Shown: piece by piece, positions 1 to 8,082 of the stretch
How the letters are laid out: the number at the start of each line of letters is the position of its first letter
Numbering within the stretch: position 1 is the stretch's first letter
Assembly (NCBI RefSeq): GCF_009765865.1
Contig: NZ_LMUQ01000076.1
Location: forward strand, 25,496-63,989
From: Acidisoma sp. L85
GTDB taxonomy: Bacteria; Pseudomonadota; Alphaproteobacteria; Acetobacterales; Acetobacteraceae
Length of the DNA stretch: 38,494 nt
Reading direction: 5' to 3'
Program-made: the position numbers and the translations under genes
The notes under the pieces: generated by a model
Database searches by the model: none
The model's input: only the letters and a program-made list of their open reading frames with translations
Told to the model about the DNA's origin: nothing

Positions 1-19
1 GCGTGCGGAGAGCCGCGCT

Positions 20-724
20 ATGATCGACATCATCCAGCAATACTGGCGACCTCTTCTCTATACCGACGGCTACGCCATGACCGGGGTAGCGATGACGCTG
101 TGGCTGCTGGTGGTTTCCTGTATCATCGGCTTCTGCCTGGCTGTGCCGCTCGCCATCGCGCGGAATGCTCGCAACCTCTTCATCCGTGGGCCGGTCTGGA
201 TCTATGTTTTCGTCTTCACCGGTACGCCGCTCTATGTGCAGCTGCTCATCATCTACACCGGTGTCTATAGCCTGAGCATCGTCCAACATACGAGCTTTCT
301 GAACGCTTTCTTCCGCCAGGGCATAGACTGCACACTACTCGCCTTCGGCCTCAATACCGGGGCCTATACGACGCAGATTTTCGCGGGCGCGATGCGCGAC
401 ACGGCCTTCGGGGAGATCGAGGCGGCGCGGGCGATCGGCATGTCGAACTTCACCCTCTACCGCCGCATCATCATCCCGAGCGCGCTGCGCCGGGCGCTGC
501 CACTGTACAGCAACGAGGTCATCCTCATGCTGCACTCGACGACACTGGCTTTTACCGCGACAGTGCCGGATATCCTCAAAATTGCGAATGACGCGAATTC
601 GGCGACCTACGAACCCTTCTGGTCCTTCGGCATCGCGGCCGTGCTCTATCTCTGCATTTCCTTCACGCTGATCTTCATTTTTAGGCGTGCCGAATATCGG
701 TTTATGGCCTTTCTCCGGCGGTGA
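20..724 (+). CDS. amino-acid ABC transporter permease, HisM/ArtM type
   Basis: Inner-membrane permease subunit of a polar amino-acid importer (histidine/lysine/arginine family). With a periplasmic binding protein, a second permease (HisQ type) and an ATPase it would move basic amino acids into the cell. The 234-residue length is normal. Hydrophobic spans lie near residues 20-45, 58-80, 165-182 and 200-222. The cytoplasmic EAA loop that docks on the ATPase is clear (EAARAIG at 134-140, then a run of Arg and IIPSALRRALP). The ATG at 20 has a GGAGAG about 8 bases upstream. The partner genes should lie left of the window edge; none is found downstream. Strong family call; the exact substrate is inferred. 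Confidence 0.93.
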   Translation: MIDIIQQYWRPLLYTDGYAMTGVAMTLWLLVVSCIIGFCLAVPLAIARNARNLFIRGPVWIYVFVFTGTPLYVQLLIIYTGVYSLSIVQHTSFLNAFFRQGIDCTLLAFGLNTGAYTTQIFAGAMRDTAFGEIEAARAIGMSNFTLYRRIIIPSALRRALPLYSNEVILMLHSTTLAFTATVPDILKIANDANSATYEPFWSFGIAAVLYLCISFTLIFIFRRAEYRFMAFLRR

Positions 725-1007
725 GCGAGGAGCAGGGTAAAAGCTCACCAGTTGGAGTAAGCTCGCGACAGAGGGGCGCACCCACGCTCCGAACCTGCCC
801 GCCCTTCGTCTTCGGTCCTACGCCGCCCCAGATCATCACTAGCGGCGTCCGGGATTTCCTCGCGCGGTCGAGAATCACAGCGTAGGCGCCGGCCGAGAGT
901 TCGCCTCGGTCCCGCCTCGTACTGGCAATTCCGACCACCCTATTAAATTCAACTTCGGCTCGTGACGCCCTCATCTCATCACCCGCCAACTCGCGCGGAT
1001 CAGGCAT
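702..1007 (-). CDS. hypothetical protein, 101 aa
   Basis: I do not recognise the family. It is a basic, soluble-looking small protein without a signal peptide or clear membrane span. Support is the ATG at 1007 with AGGAGA at proper distance, and a protein-like composition over its first 65 residues. It overlaps the last 23 bases of the permease on the opposite strand, so the two genes would be convergent. The C-terminal third is low in information and could be chance read-through. It may not be a real gene. Confidence 0.42.
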   Translation of the reverse strand: MPDPRELAGDEMRASRAEVEFNRVVGIASTRRDRGELSAGAYAVILDRARKSRTPLVMIWGGVGPKTKGGQVRSVGAPLCRELTPTGELLPCSSLTAGERP

Positions 1008-1112
1008 GGCTGTCTCCTGTTCGTCCGAGCCTTGCGTATCGCGAACACACCCTTCGCGAGCGACAACGCAGTTTGCGTTTCACTAATGCATTGCGAGCGG
1101 CAATGGTTGAGG

Positions 1113-1171
1113 TTCGGCGTCCGGGTTTCACCAAGCTAGGAAAAGAGGAGCTGTCTGTCCCGGACGCCGAA
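1113..1171. repeat. REP-like inverted repeat, copy 1
   Basis: A perfect 13-bp inverted repeat: TTCGGCGTCCGGG at 1113-1125 and CCCGGACGCCGAA at 1159-1171, enclosing 33 bases. A related element lies 220 bases downstream. The arms would form a stable GC-rich stem in RNA. Their sequence and repetition suggest a dispersed intergenic element of the REP type rather than a terminator, because no T-run follows. Confidence 0.6.
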
Positions 1172-1242
1172 GGCCAACGCGGGTGAGCGGTCACAGCCGC
1201 CTCGTGGGCCGGCGCCACAGAACCGGGCTACGGGCACCCCAC

Positions 1243-1267
1243 CCCAGCGGATCTCGCTTCCGCTGGG
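1243..1267. other. GC-rich hairpin
   Basis: Perfect 8-bp stem CCCAGCGG / CCGCTGGG with a 9-base loop, lying between the two REP-like repeats. No T-run follows, so an intrinsic terminator is unlikely. It is part of the generally structured non-coding stretch from about 1.1 to 1.85 kb. Confidence 0.5.
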
Positions 1268-1332
1268 CTCGGCTTAAACATGCCGCCGCCGCGCACTTAA
1301 TGCTCATCAACTTTGCACCTGGGTAAGTGAGG

Positions 1333-1375
1333 TTTGGCGTCCGGGCTTGCTATCGACACAGTCCCGAACGCCGAA
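1333..1375. repeat. REP-like inverted repeat, copy 2
   Basis: Imperfect inverted repeat, TTTGGCGTCCGGG at 1333-1345 and CCCGAACGCCGAA at 1363-1375, with a 17-base loop. The left arm differs from copy 1 by one base and is preceded by the same TGAGG. The right arm has one changed base, giving one mismatch in the stem. Arm conservation with an unrelated, shorter loop is what a dispersed structured element would show. Confidence 0.55.
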
Positions 1376-1582
1376 GGCGCGAATTAGCAGCCTAATTTCC
1401 GCCTCGCGATGACAGGGGATTATGACTCCACCACGGGAACGGCGCCCCGGCGGCTGTTGGCACCGCCGGCCCGTCAACAACTAGGGCGGCAGCTAGCGCT
1501 AGATTAGCAGCGTCACAGTCGGCTGACGTTACGCTTCGTCACATCCTGCCTATGGACTGTCCACTGCCAGAGCAGCGTTCAC

Positions 1583-1835
1583 GGTCCGTTGCGCGCGAAA
1601 TCGGAACCCGATTAAGGCTTACCGGAAGGCGGCCGGGCGAGGGTGATGAGCCCGCCCGGCCTAACCCTGGACGAGGATGCAACTCCCCCAGGGCTGGCGG
1701 CTACTTTAGCATGCGAGTTGTGCCTGCGCAGTTTTGCGCAGGGGTGTCGGTGATGCCGACGCCCCTAAGGGAGTCAACAATCCTTAGACCCTTGCGGGAG
1801 GTTTTTCCGCACCTTGCGGTGAACGCTGATTTTAT
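1583..1835 (+). ncRNA. HEARO/OMEGA (IscB-type) guide RNA scaffold, apparently orphan
   Basis: No protein gene fits here, but successive hairpins do. AATCGG-AAC-CCGATT lies at 1599-1613. A 9-bp stem GGCCGGGCG/CGCCCGGCC is at 1631-1661. CCCTGG pairs with CCAGGG (1665-1670 with 1688-1693). CTGCGCA-GTTT-TGCGCAG is near 1722-1739. A 10-bp stem GGGGTGTCGG/CCGACGCCCC is near 1740-1765. TAAGG/CCTTA and TGCGG/CCGCA stems follow. The order and single-stranded blocks (AAGGCTTACCGGAAGGC, TAACCCTGG, ATGCGAGTTG, AAGGGAGTCAACAATCC) match my memory of the scaffold of IscB omega RNAs, which Rfam names HEARO. In that family a guide of about 16 nt precedes the first stem, so it would lie near 1583-1598. No IscB/IsrB ORF follows: the next gene is on the other strand. 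The family call comes from memory and was not run against a covariance model. Confidence 0.62.
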
Positions 1836-2079
1836 TGGGTGAAATTCCACAGCAGCAACCACCAGCCTAGCCCTGACGCGGCGGAGCTATCTTCCATCTG
1901 CGGCGTCGTTTTCTGAACGCCCCGGAAGAATGTCCGCTATCATTTCCTCGCTCGTGTGGCCGCACGCTGTGCCTCATCCGTCTCGAATGCCGCATCCAAT
2001 GCCAGCCGATCCCATCGCGTCGACTTGGGACCAAAGACCGCGTTTGATGACCTTATGTATCGTCGCCAGAGAGCTGCGA

Positions 2080-3117
2080 TTAGAACATCGCCAACGGGTT
2101 CACCGCCGAGCCGGTGGCCCCCTTCATGCGCCACGGCGCTACGGTCACGAAGAACTCCCACCGTCGCTCGTCGGCGCAGGCGGCCACGATTCCGTCCAGC
2201 TCGGTCTGGTCGAGCAGCGTGAGGCCCATGTAGGCGATCCCCACCATGTGCATGGGCTCGCTCCAGCGCTCGAAGCCGGGCTGGGTGGGATGGATGTCGT
2301 TGTCGGAATCGCTGCTCAGCACGGCCACACGCCGGTCGCGCAGCCACGGCAGGCACGAGGCATGGAGGCCGGTCCCGTGCTTGTAGGTGTTTTCCGATCC
2401 ACCACCGTTACGCACGAACAGGATGTCGCCCTCGCCGACCCGCACGCCGTGCAGACGCTCGGCAGCCTCAAGGTCTTCCAGCATTATCGCCGAGCCCGGC
2501 GCTAGCGGGCCGCCACGCACCTCGGCCACGTCGAGCAGGACGCCGCGACCAACGATGCCGGCCTCGGCAACATGTTCGATCCCCAATCGCACCGCCCCGG
2601 CTGGGGTCACGTCCGCGACCGAGAAGCCGTTATACATCCCCTGCGCGCCGGCCGGCGTGAAAACGTGGCACAACGCGTCGAGATGGGTGATGGCGAAGCC
2701 GTGGCAAGTCATCCCGACCACGTCGTAACAGCCGGCCTCCTCGGGCAGTGGGTCCTCGTAGCGCTTCATCGCGTAGCTGAAGTTTCGCAACTCCGGCGTG
2801 GTAGGCGAAAACTCCCTGGCTAGCGAAACGACACGCCCCGAACGAATCAGCGCCGCCGCCGCGAGTCTCGTCGTTGGTGACATGAAGTTCAGCGTGCCAA
2901 GCTGGTCCGCCGCGCCCCATCGCCCCCAATTGGACAATGCCGGCAATGCCTGCTCCAGGTCGGCGTCGTTCGCGATGAACGGCAGTGCAGAGGTTTCGCC
3001 GGCGGCCAGCGCCGCCGGGTTCGCCAGCAACGCCGCGCCAGCGATGGCGGCAGCACCCCCCAGGACGTCACGCCGGAACATGCCGGGCGTGTTTCGAGCT
3101 TCCGAAGGAGGGCTCAT
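2080..3117 (-). CDS. secreted cyclase-family (kynurenine formamidase-like) metal hydrolase
   Basis: Member of the cyclase superfamily (Pfam Cyclase), metal-dependent amide or ester hydrolases related to kynurenine formamidase and isatin hydrolase. The N-terminus carries a twin-arginine-like signal (FRRDVLGGAAAIAG, ending about residue 40 after ALAAGE), so the mature enzyme should be periplasmic. The metal-binding motif HGxxxTHLDALCH lies near residues 138-150, followed by a conserved LLDVAE segment and the GDILFVRNG strand. The 345-residue length suits the long bacterial subfamily. The ATG at 3117 has a weak GAGGT upstream; the alternative Met13 lacks one. It stands alone among decayed DNA. 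The substrate cannot be inferred. Confidence 0.87.
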   Translation of the reverse strand: MSPPSEARNTPGMFRRDVLGGAAAIAGAALLANPAALAAGETSALPFIANDADLEQALPALSNWGRWGAADQLGTLNFMSPTTRLAAAALIRSGRVVSLAREFSPTTPELRNFSYAMKRYEDPLPEEAGCYDVVGMTCHGFAITHLDALCHVFTPAGAQGMYNGFSVADVTPAGAVRLGIEHVAEAGIVGRGVLLDVAEVRGGPLAPGSAIMLEDLEAAERLHGVRVGEGDILFVRNGGGSENTYKHGTGLHASCLPWLRDRRVAVLSSDSDNDIHPTQPGFERWSEPMHMVGIAYMGLTLLDQTELDGIVAACADERRWEFFVTVAPWRMKGATGSAVNPLAMF

Positions 3118-3349
3118 GGGTGACCTCGCATTTTAATGTTGCCGGTTGGCTGGCGCCACCGGCGCTCGAACCCGTCCGGGAACGCCCGGCGCGCCCTCCT
3201 CCCCGCCATCATCGCCTGCAGGCCATTCAGCGTATCAGAGATTTTCGACAATTCGGGGAAGCCCAGAGCGTCCCTGCGCGGGTTCCCGCAAGATGGGAAC
3301 GCCTGACCACGGACGGGTTTCGCCGCCATCCGATTGATGTCCTTTGCTT

Positions 3350-3477
3350 TAGCTACTGCGCAGGGAGGAGGGTAGGTCGCTTTGTAATTCGGGAGCGCCG
3401 AATACGCACCACCGACGGATCGCCTCGTAGGTCACCGCGACGCCACGTGCCGCCAGCATGGGCTCGCCATCATCGCC
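3350..3477 (-). pseudogene. IS6-family transposase remnant
   Basis: Reading the minus strand from 3477 gives a fragment with PMLAARGVAVTYEAIRRWC, the N-terminal signature region of IS6/IS26-group transposases, which precedes the DDE core. It runs into a stop after about 40 codons. Neither the start nor the catalytic domain is present, and no terminal inverted repeats were seen. This is an old, truncated insertion. Confidence 0.62.
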
Positions 3478-3489
3478 TTCTCCAGTCAC

Positions 3490-4536
3490 AGTGCTATCAA
3501 TTTCTGGATAACCTTCAACCTTGCAAGCGCCGCCCAGGCTGGGCCCCGTTCCTCGAGCTGCACGGACCGCGTTCCAGGCCGCAGGTGAACATCAATGTCA
3601 ATTTCCACATGATGGAACTCACAAGTCGCATTTTCGCGGGCGAGCTTTCTCAAGGCATCATCGAGGATACTACTCCAGTCGGGTCAAGGTAAGCTTTGGG
3701 CCGGCAGGACGAGTGAGCCTCATCCAGGCGTTAGTTAATCGCCCGGACCGGCCTGGCGTTATTGAGTTTCTTTGGAGCTTCCCAAATTTTGAGTGCTCAG
3801 ACTTTCCCGCTAGCCGGACGCGATGCAACTAAGGTGCGCGGCGGCGGTTTTGGTCAATCTTCATGGCGCGCGGGCATCAGTTGGATAGCGGAAGAGCACG
3901 CTGGCTCGATCGGGCATCTGCCGCTGCCTATTTGGAAGTTCGGCTCGATCGCCTGCAGCCACGTAGATGACGGCAAGATCCCCGCACTGACCGTCCTATG
4001 TCCTAGGACCGAGGTCTCCTCGATGGGACCGCCTTGCGGCCTTGCGCTGGATGAAACCATTTGAAGAGATTGGGTATATTTACGAAGGCTACGACGCGTT
4101 CCATAGGGGCGTCCTGCGCACGCCGAACCCTTACAAGCGATGGAGTTCGGCGTGGGTTGGGTGGTCGTGGGCTGGGATCAGTGCGCGCAGCCTGACAGTT
4201 AGGCGAAGGTCACAGCGTCGTGAACTTGTCCCCCGGTATCTTCCATTTTTACGAAGCGCTTGTGCACAGCTTTGTGGATAAATATGCGGAGTTATCCCCC
4301 GCACCCTGTAGCCGAGCGAGTAAGAGATGGCCTTGCACGCGGATAAAAGTGGCCTGGGAACAGATTATAGCCCGAGGACAGTTGAGTTTGGAAAGTCTTA
4401 GTTTCCCGGCACATCTTTGTCGCCCTTCAACCGTCTTGGCGTCTGGAGAGCTGCACCTGCGGCATCATCTCGGAATGATGGGCGCCATCATCTTGGATTG
4501 AGTGGGCGGCATCGTCGGAATCCGCACCAGCGGCCG
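3490..4536. other. non-coding stretch, no recognisable gene
   Basis: About 1 kb in which I see no gene with a convincing start, ribosome site and protein-like composition. On the minus strand around 3500-3690 an uninterrupted segment rich in charged residues could be a gene relic, but I cannot assign it. The stretch joins the IS6 remnant to the HicB remnant and looks like decayed mobile DNA. Confidence 0.4.
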
Positions 4537-4722
4537 GATTATGCCGGATGGACCTTCGGCGTCATCACGCTGGATCCTGCTTTGCTCGATGACACGGTTG
4601 AGCGGGTAAACATCACATTGCCGCGTCGTGTGCTGAAGCGCTTGGATGCCCTGACCCGCGCCGCTGGGGAGAGCCGCTCCGGCTACATCGCGCATCTGAC
4701 GCTGGAAGAGCACGAAGCTTAA
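4537..4722 (+). pseudogene. HicB-like antitoxin, C-terminal remnant
   Basis: The last 61 codons end in a typical HicB DNA-binding tail: VERVNITLPRRVLKRLDAL followed by an SRSGYIAHL helix, the ribbon-helix-helix part that represses hicAB operons. The partial RNase-H-like N-terminal domain of intact HicB (about 130-150 residues) is missing. No HicA toxin ORF is seen on either side. Upstream codons in the same frame look unrelated, so the gene was cut by a rearrangement. A stand-alone regulator from an internal start is possible but no ribosome site supports it. Confidence 0.6.
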
Positions 4723-5377
4723 AGAGTCGGTCCCTGCATTCTCTGGCCAGCATTCACCTTCGAATTAGGCCCAATTTTTTAATGCCCTATTACCGTGCCT
4801 GCACGGGAAGGCGAGGGGGAGGATTCACCTACTCGCGCTTGGACAACGGCCTCGCTTGCGGCTGAACGCGCTGGCTCTATTCGAGTGGGGAAGGGGAGGG
4901 ATAGTCACTGGAGGAACGACCAGGGCGATCAGCGGACCCATTTGGATCATGAACGAAATCGACCACTCGGGTGCGCCTTACCGTGACGGCGACTTGCTTG
5001 CTTATGGCGGCGCCGGCGCAATGCGGTCCTGGGCAAGCCTACGCGAATTGGACCTCACGCGGTCTACTCGATTTGACACAGGGATGGCACTCCGAAGCGC
5101 ACCGTCCGCGCGCGCTGTGTTGCAGCCCGGTGGAGACCCTGAACTCGGCCCGCTCGTCGACATCCTCGATCCGCGGATGGGAAGCACACAAGCACGGCGC
5201 ACTTCGGAACCGCCAGGCGGGAACCGCCCGTTGGGCGACCGCCACAGTGCGATTCGGAAATCCCAGGCACGCTGGTGCGCCTCGGCGTTCAGATCGCATG
5301 ATAAGTCTTAGGTCATATGCCCGGGCAAACCCGGGGCAGGTGCTTTGAGGACCTACTTTGCGAGCGAGGAGATAAAG
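4723..5377. other. non-coding stretch, nothing recognised
   Basis: About 650 bases between the HicB remnant and the cytochrome P460 gene. Several open frames overlap on both strands, as expected of GC-rich DNA, but none has both a ribosome site and a recognisable protein. The last part presumably holds the promoter of the cytochrome P460 gene; I could not pick out -35/-10 boxes. Confidence 0.4.
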
Positions 5378-5935
5378 ATGAGGTGCCCATCCGTCTTGGT
5401 AATGCTCGCCGTCGCGTCAGTGGCTGCCGTGGCTGGAGGCGTTGCAATTGCGGCGCAGGACAAGTACTCTTTGAAGATACCGGGGGGCCTCGCCTTCTCT
5501 GAATTCAGGGGATATGAGAAATGGCAGGTTATTGGCGTCAGCCAAAACGGTGATTTAATCGCAACAATCCTCGGCAATCCTAAAATGATCGCTGCCTTCG
5601 AGGCGGGTATTCCCGGCAACGGCAAGCCTTTCCCCGACGGCGCCAAGATGGCGAAGATCCATTGGAAAGCTATCAAGAACCCGGCGGAACCTGGCGACCC
5701 GACGGTGCCGGGCGCCCTGGACGACGTCGACTTCATGGCGAAGGACGGCAAGCGGTTCTCGGATAGCGGGGGCTGGGGTTACGGCGTGTTTGAGTATAAC
5801 GCCGCCGCCGGAACCTTCAGGGTAGGAGACTTAACCGACAAGCCGCCGCAGGGCCACGACGCTAAGTGCGGCTACGCGTGCCACACGCTCGTTGCCTCGA
5901 AAGATTACGTATTCACGGCCTATCCTGCACGATGA
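5378..5935 (+). CDS. cytochrome P460 family protein
   Basis: Predicted periplasmic single-haem protein of the cytochrome P460 family. Well-studied members oxidise hydroxylamine or react with nitric oxide; many others are unassigned. A signal peptide spans about residues 1-26 (VLVMLAVASVAAVAGG, cleavage after AIAA). The family layout is visible: FRGYEKWQVIGVS near the mature N-terminus, a central GKPFPDGAKMAKIHW segment, and one C-terminal haem-binding motif CGYACH near residues 162-167. I chose the ATG at 5378 because GCGAGGAG lies 8 bases upstream; an in-frame TTG at 5345 lacks a site. The HiPIP gene follows 71 bases later on the same strand, suggesting a shared redox role. Confidence 0.85.
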   Translation: MRCPSVLVMLAVASVAAVAGGVAIAAQDKYSLKIPGGLAFSEFRGYEKWQVIGVSQNGDLIATILGNPKMIAAFEAGIPGNGKPFPDGAKMAKIHWKAIKNPAEPGDPTVPGALDDVDFMAKDGKRFSDSGGWGYGVFEYNAAAGTFRVGDLTDKPPQGHDAKCGYACHTLVASKDYVFTAYPAR

Positions 5936-6006
5936 TGGGCACCCTCCGGGGAGCGGGGTCTGCTGCTCCTAAGCACCGAACGCCGTCATCGAATTCGGAG
6001 TTGAGC

Positions 6007-6282
6007 ATGACCATGTTTAGCAACGGCCGCCACGGCATAACCCGCCGCGCTGCAATCACTCGCACGGCGCTTGCGATCGGTGCTGCGACAGCCTCAGCTG
6101 CGGTCCGAAAGGCGGAGGCCCAGCAGAAAATCACACAGGCTGCCGCCAAATACCAAGGTACCCCGAATGGTAGCAATCACTGTGGAATCTGCAGCAGTTT
6201 CCAGCCGCCGGATGCCTGCGCATTTGTGCAGAGTCCGATAAGTCAGAATGGCTGGTGCCAGCTATATACAGCGAAGAGTTAG
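6007..6282 (+). CDS. high-potential iron-sulfur protein (HiPIP)
   Basis: Small periplasmic [4Fe-4S] electron carrier. The precursor has a twin-arginine-type signal (TRRAAITRTALAIGAATAS), fitting HiPIPs, which are exported folded by Tat. The mature part holds exactly four cysteines in the family pattern: CGIC, then DAC about 11 residues later, then NGWCQLY at the C-terminus, preceded by the usual AAKYQ segment. The total of 91 residues is normal. It lies just after the cytochrome P460 gene and might take or deliver electrons for it; that partnership is inferred. GGAG lies upstream of the ATG at 6007. Confidence 0.9.
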   Translation: MTMFSNGRHGITRRAAITRTALAIGAATASAAVRKAEAQQKITQAAAKYQGTPNGSNHCGICSSFQPPDACAFVQSPISQNGWCQLYTAKS

Positions 6283-6547
6283 ACACCAGCGTTCTCGACG
6301 CCGCCCGCATCAGCGCTGCCGAGGTGCGTGTCGTCTCCAGCTGAGTCTACCTGAGGACGGCTAACGCGGATTTTCAAGGCCAATGGCGAACAGCCGAAGT
6401 TGCAGGGTCAAGCAGCCAACAGGCTACCTTCTTCGGGAGGAGGCTGAGCGTATGCTCGCATTTATCGGCCCGAGGGTTTCATCGCGGCTCAGGTGCGCGC
6501 TGCGGCTAAGAAGACCTGGGACGGCGCGCCGGTTGCTGGCATGAGCG

Positions 6548-6675
6548 GAGATCTATGACGGCAGCACGCGGAGTGACGCGGCCAACATCGCGGCGTGACC
6601 TTGCAGATCGTGCGGGATTGGGTGCTGAAGTTCAAAGCAGAGGGCTCCGCTGGGGGCGCTGATCGCCGTACCGGA
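6548..6675 (+). pseudogene. IS630-family transposase N-terminal remnant
   Basis: Fragment of the helix-turn-helix N-terminus of an IS630-type transposase: EIYDGSTRSDAANI is followed, after a one-base frame change, by GVTLQIVRDWVLKFKAEG. Intact relatives read these two pieces continuously. No start, no DDE domain and no target-site duplication are visible. The surrounding 6283-6753 stretch holds no other gene. Confidence 0.65.
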
Positions 6676-6753
6676 AAAAACTGTTAGCCCTGCGCCACCT
6701 CAGCGCGCTCAACGTTTGCGCCGGTCTTCCTGGTCAAGACAAACTCCGGTTGA

Positions 6754-6936
6754 CTAGGCTGGTTTGGCGCCAGGAGCACTACACTTGACGAACTTGCCTG
6801 CGATGTCGCGGCAATGGACAGACTTCGCAGGGCATTTCATGAACTTGCCCTGAGTATCTCGGCATTGAGCAGCGTAGGCAGTCGGAGCGACTAGAATTGC
6901 GCTTATAATCAAAGCCGCGGCCAAAAGTCTTTCCAT
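6754..6936 (-). CDS. small exported protein with duplicated CRDxxGKFxKC motif
   Basis: A 60-residue precursor. Residues 1-23 form a signal peptide (LLAAALIISAILVAPTAYA), leaving a mature peptide of about 37 residues that is two copies of one unit: CRDTQGKFMKC and CRDIAGKFVKC, joined by a short PAKSVH linker. Each copy has two cysteines seven residues apart, so one or two disulfides are likely in the periplasm. AAGGAG sits just upstream of the ATG at 6936. Similar short alphaproteobacterial proteins exist, but I know no function. The duplicated unit suggests a tiny disulfide-rich fold or metal binding. Confidence 0.72.
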   Translation of the reverse strand: MERLLAAALIISAILVAPTAYAAQCRDTQGKFMKCPAKSVHCRDIAGKFVKCSAPGAKPA

Positions 6937-7212
6937 GGCAATTCACTCCTTTTACTCGTGGCCCAACGATATCACAGGTGAAGTGCCAGCGGATATGATC
7001 CGGTAGCGCCATCAAACCGACAATGGTCCAAATGATCGGCGTAACCGGAACCCAGAGAAGTAAGTTACGTCCTTCGGGCGGTTTGCCTAGCTCGGCGGCA
7101 CAACCTTGGGCTATGACTTAGGCTAAGCTGGCGACATGCTTTTACAAATTGGCTTAGCATCCTAGCTGCAAGCGTCGATCCGGCCGTAAATGTTCTGAAC
7201 CAGGAGATATTT

Positions 7213-7587
7213 ATGAGTGGACTGTTTGGACAATTGCTGCAAGGACTTGAAGGAGCAGATCGAGACAATGTTCCAGCGGTTCACAATGCCCTAACCGACG
7301 TCCTCGGCCTTAATACATCGGAAGGCTTAAACGGCCTTCTCAATCGTTTTGGAGCCGGCGGGCTCGGACAACACGTTCAGTCCTGGGCTGGCTCTGGTGG
7401 AAACATTCCGATAACGGCCGAGGAGGTTCAAAGCGTGCTATCGAATGAACAGGTGCAGAGTCTGATTCAAAGGACTGGGCTCCCGGTTCAGGCGTTAATG
7501 CCTCTCGTCGCCAAACTCCTTCCTCATGCAGTCGACCAGGCAACGCCTGAAGGCAAGATTCCAGAATCGGGCAACGTCAATGTTTAA
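7213..7587 (+). CDS. YidB family (DUF937-like) protein
   Basis: 124-residue protein of the YidB family, whose function is not established. It starts MSGLFGQLLQGL, has the glycine-rich GLNGLLNRFGAGGLGQHVQSW segment in the first half, then the typical ITAEEVQSVLSNEQVQSL and GLPVQALMPLVAKLLPHAV helices. No signal peptide or membrane span. AGGAGA precedes the ATG. The stop codon overlaps the start of the next gene (ATGTTTAA), so the two are very likely co-transcribed and translationally coupled. Confidence 0.86.
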   Translation: MSGLFGQLLQGLEGADRDNVPAVHNALTDVLGLNTSEGLNGLLNRFGAGGLGQHVQSWAGSGGNIPITAEEVQSVLSNEQVQSLIQRTGLPVQALMPLVAKLLPHAVDQATPEGKIPESGNVNV

Positions 7588-8044
7588 GCCAGAAACAGCA
7601 GCTCCATCGCGTTGGCAGTTGAGTCTGATAGCTGTTTTGTTCCTGCTAGGCACTGCGGCAGTTCCAACGGCATTTGCTCAATCCTCAGTACCTGTGACGG
7701 CGACCTGCAAGGACGGAACGACATTTTCAGGGAAATCGAAGCGCGGAGCATGTTCCCACCACGGTGGCGTTCAGACATTCGACTCTGCCTCAGGAAGCCA
7801 AGCAGGAGCCTCTCCGCCGACAACCGCGACCTCATCTGCACCGCCGCCGCCTACCGCCCCTGTGAAAAGCTACAGTACTACGGCTAATTTGTCCGCAGTA
7901 AAGGTCTGGGTAAATACAGCGAGTAACGTCTATCATTGCCCCGGTACTCGCTACTACGGCAAGACCAAAGCAGGAGAATACATGTCAGAGGCGGCTGCGA
8001 AGGCGAAAGGCGATCGGCCATCTCGTGGTAAGGTCTGTAGCTAG
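7580..8044 (+). CDS. secreted DUF3761-like protein
   Basis: Exported protein of about 154 residues. A signal peptide (LSLIAVLFLLGTAAVPTAFA) is followed by an N-terminal unit TCKDGTTFSGKSKRGACSHH, a Ser/Pro/Thr-rich linker, and a C-terminal unit with VWVNTASNVYHCPGTRYYG and GEYMSEAAAKAKG, ending in a cysteine. Such modules recur in small secreted bacterial proteins annotated DUF3761; their function is unknown. I start it at the ATG at 7580, which overlaps the YidB gene stop; an earlier in-frame start would add a charged leader and hide the signal peptide. Confidence 0.78.
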   Translation: MFKPETAAPSRWQLSLIAVLFLLGTAAVPTAFAQSSVPVTATCKDGTTFSGKSKRGACSHHGGVQTFDSASGSQAGASPPTTATSSAPPPPTAPVKSYSTTANLSAVKVWVNTASNVYHCPGTRYYGKTKAGEYMSEAAAKAKGDRPSRGKVCS

Positions 8045-8051
8045 TGACGCA

Positions 8052-8082
8052 TGGCCTTACCCGATGCCGCCGGGCAAGGCCA
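8052..8082 (+). terminator. hairpin after the YidB/DUF3761 pair
   Basis: Eight bases after the stop codon, TGGCCTT and AAGGCCA pair perfectly, with an inner CCCG/CGGG stem. Position and strength suit transcript 3'-end formation, but no T-run follows, so it would be an RNA-stabilising or factor-assisted end rather than a classical intrinsic terminator. Confidence 0.45.
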
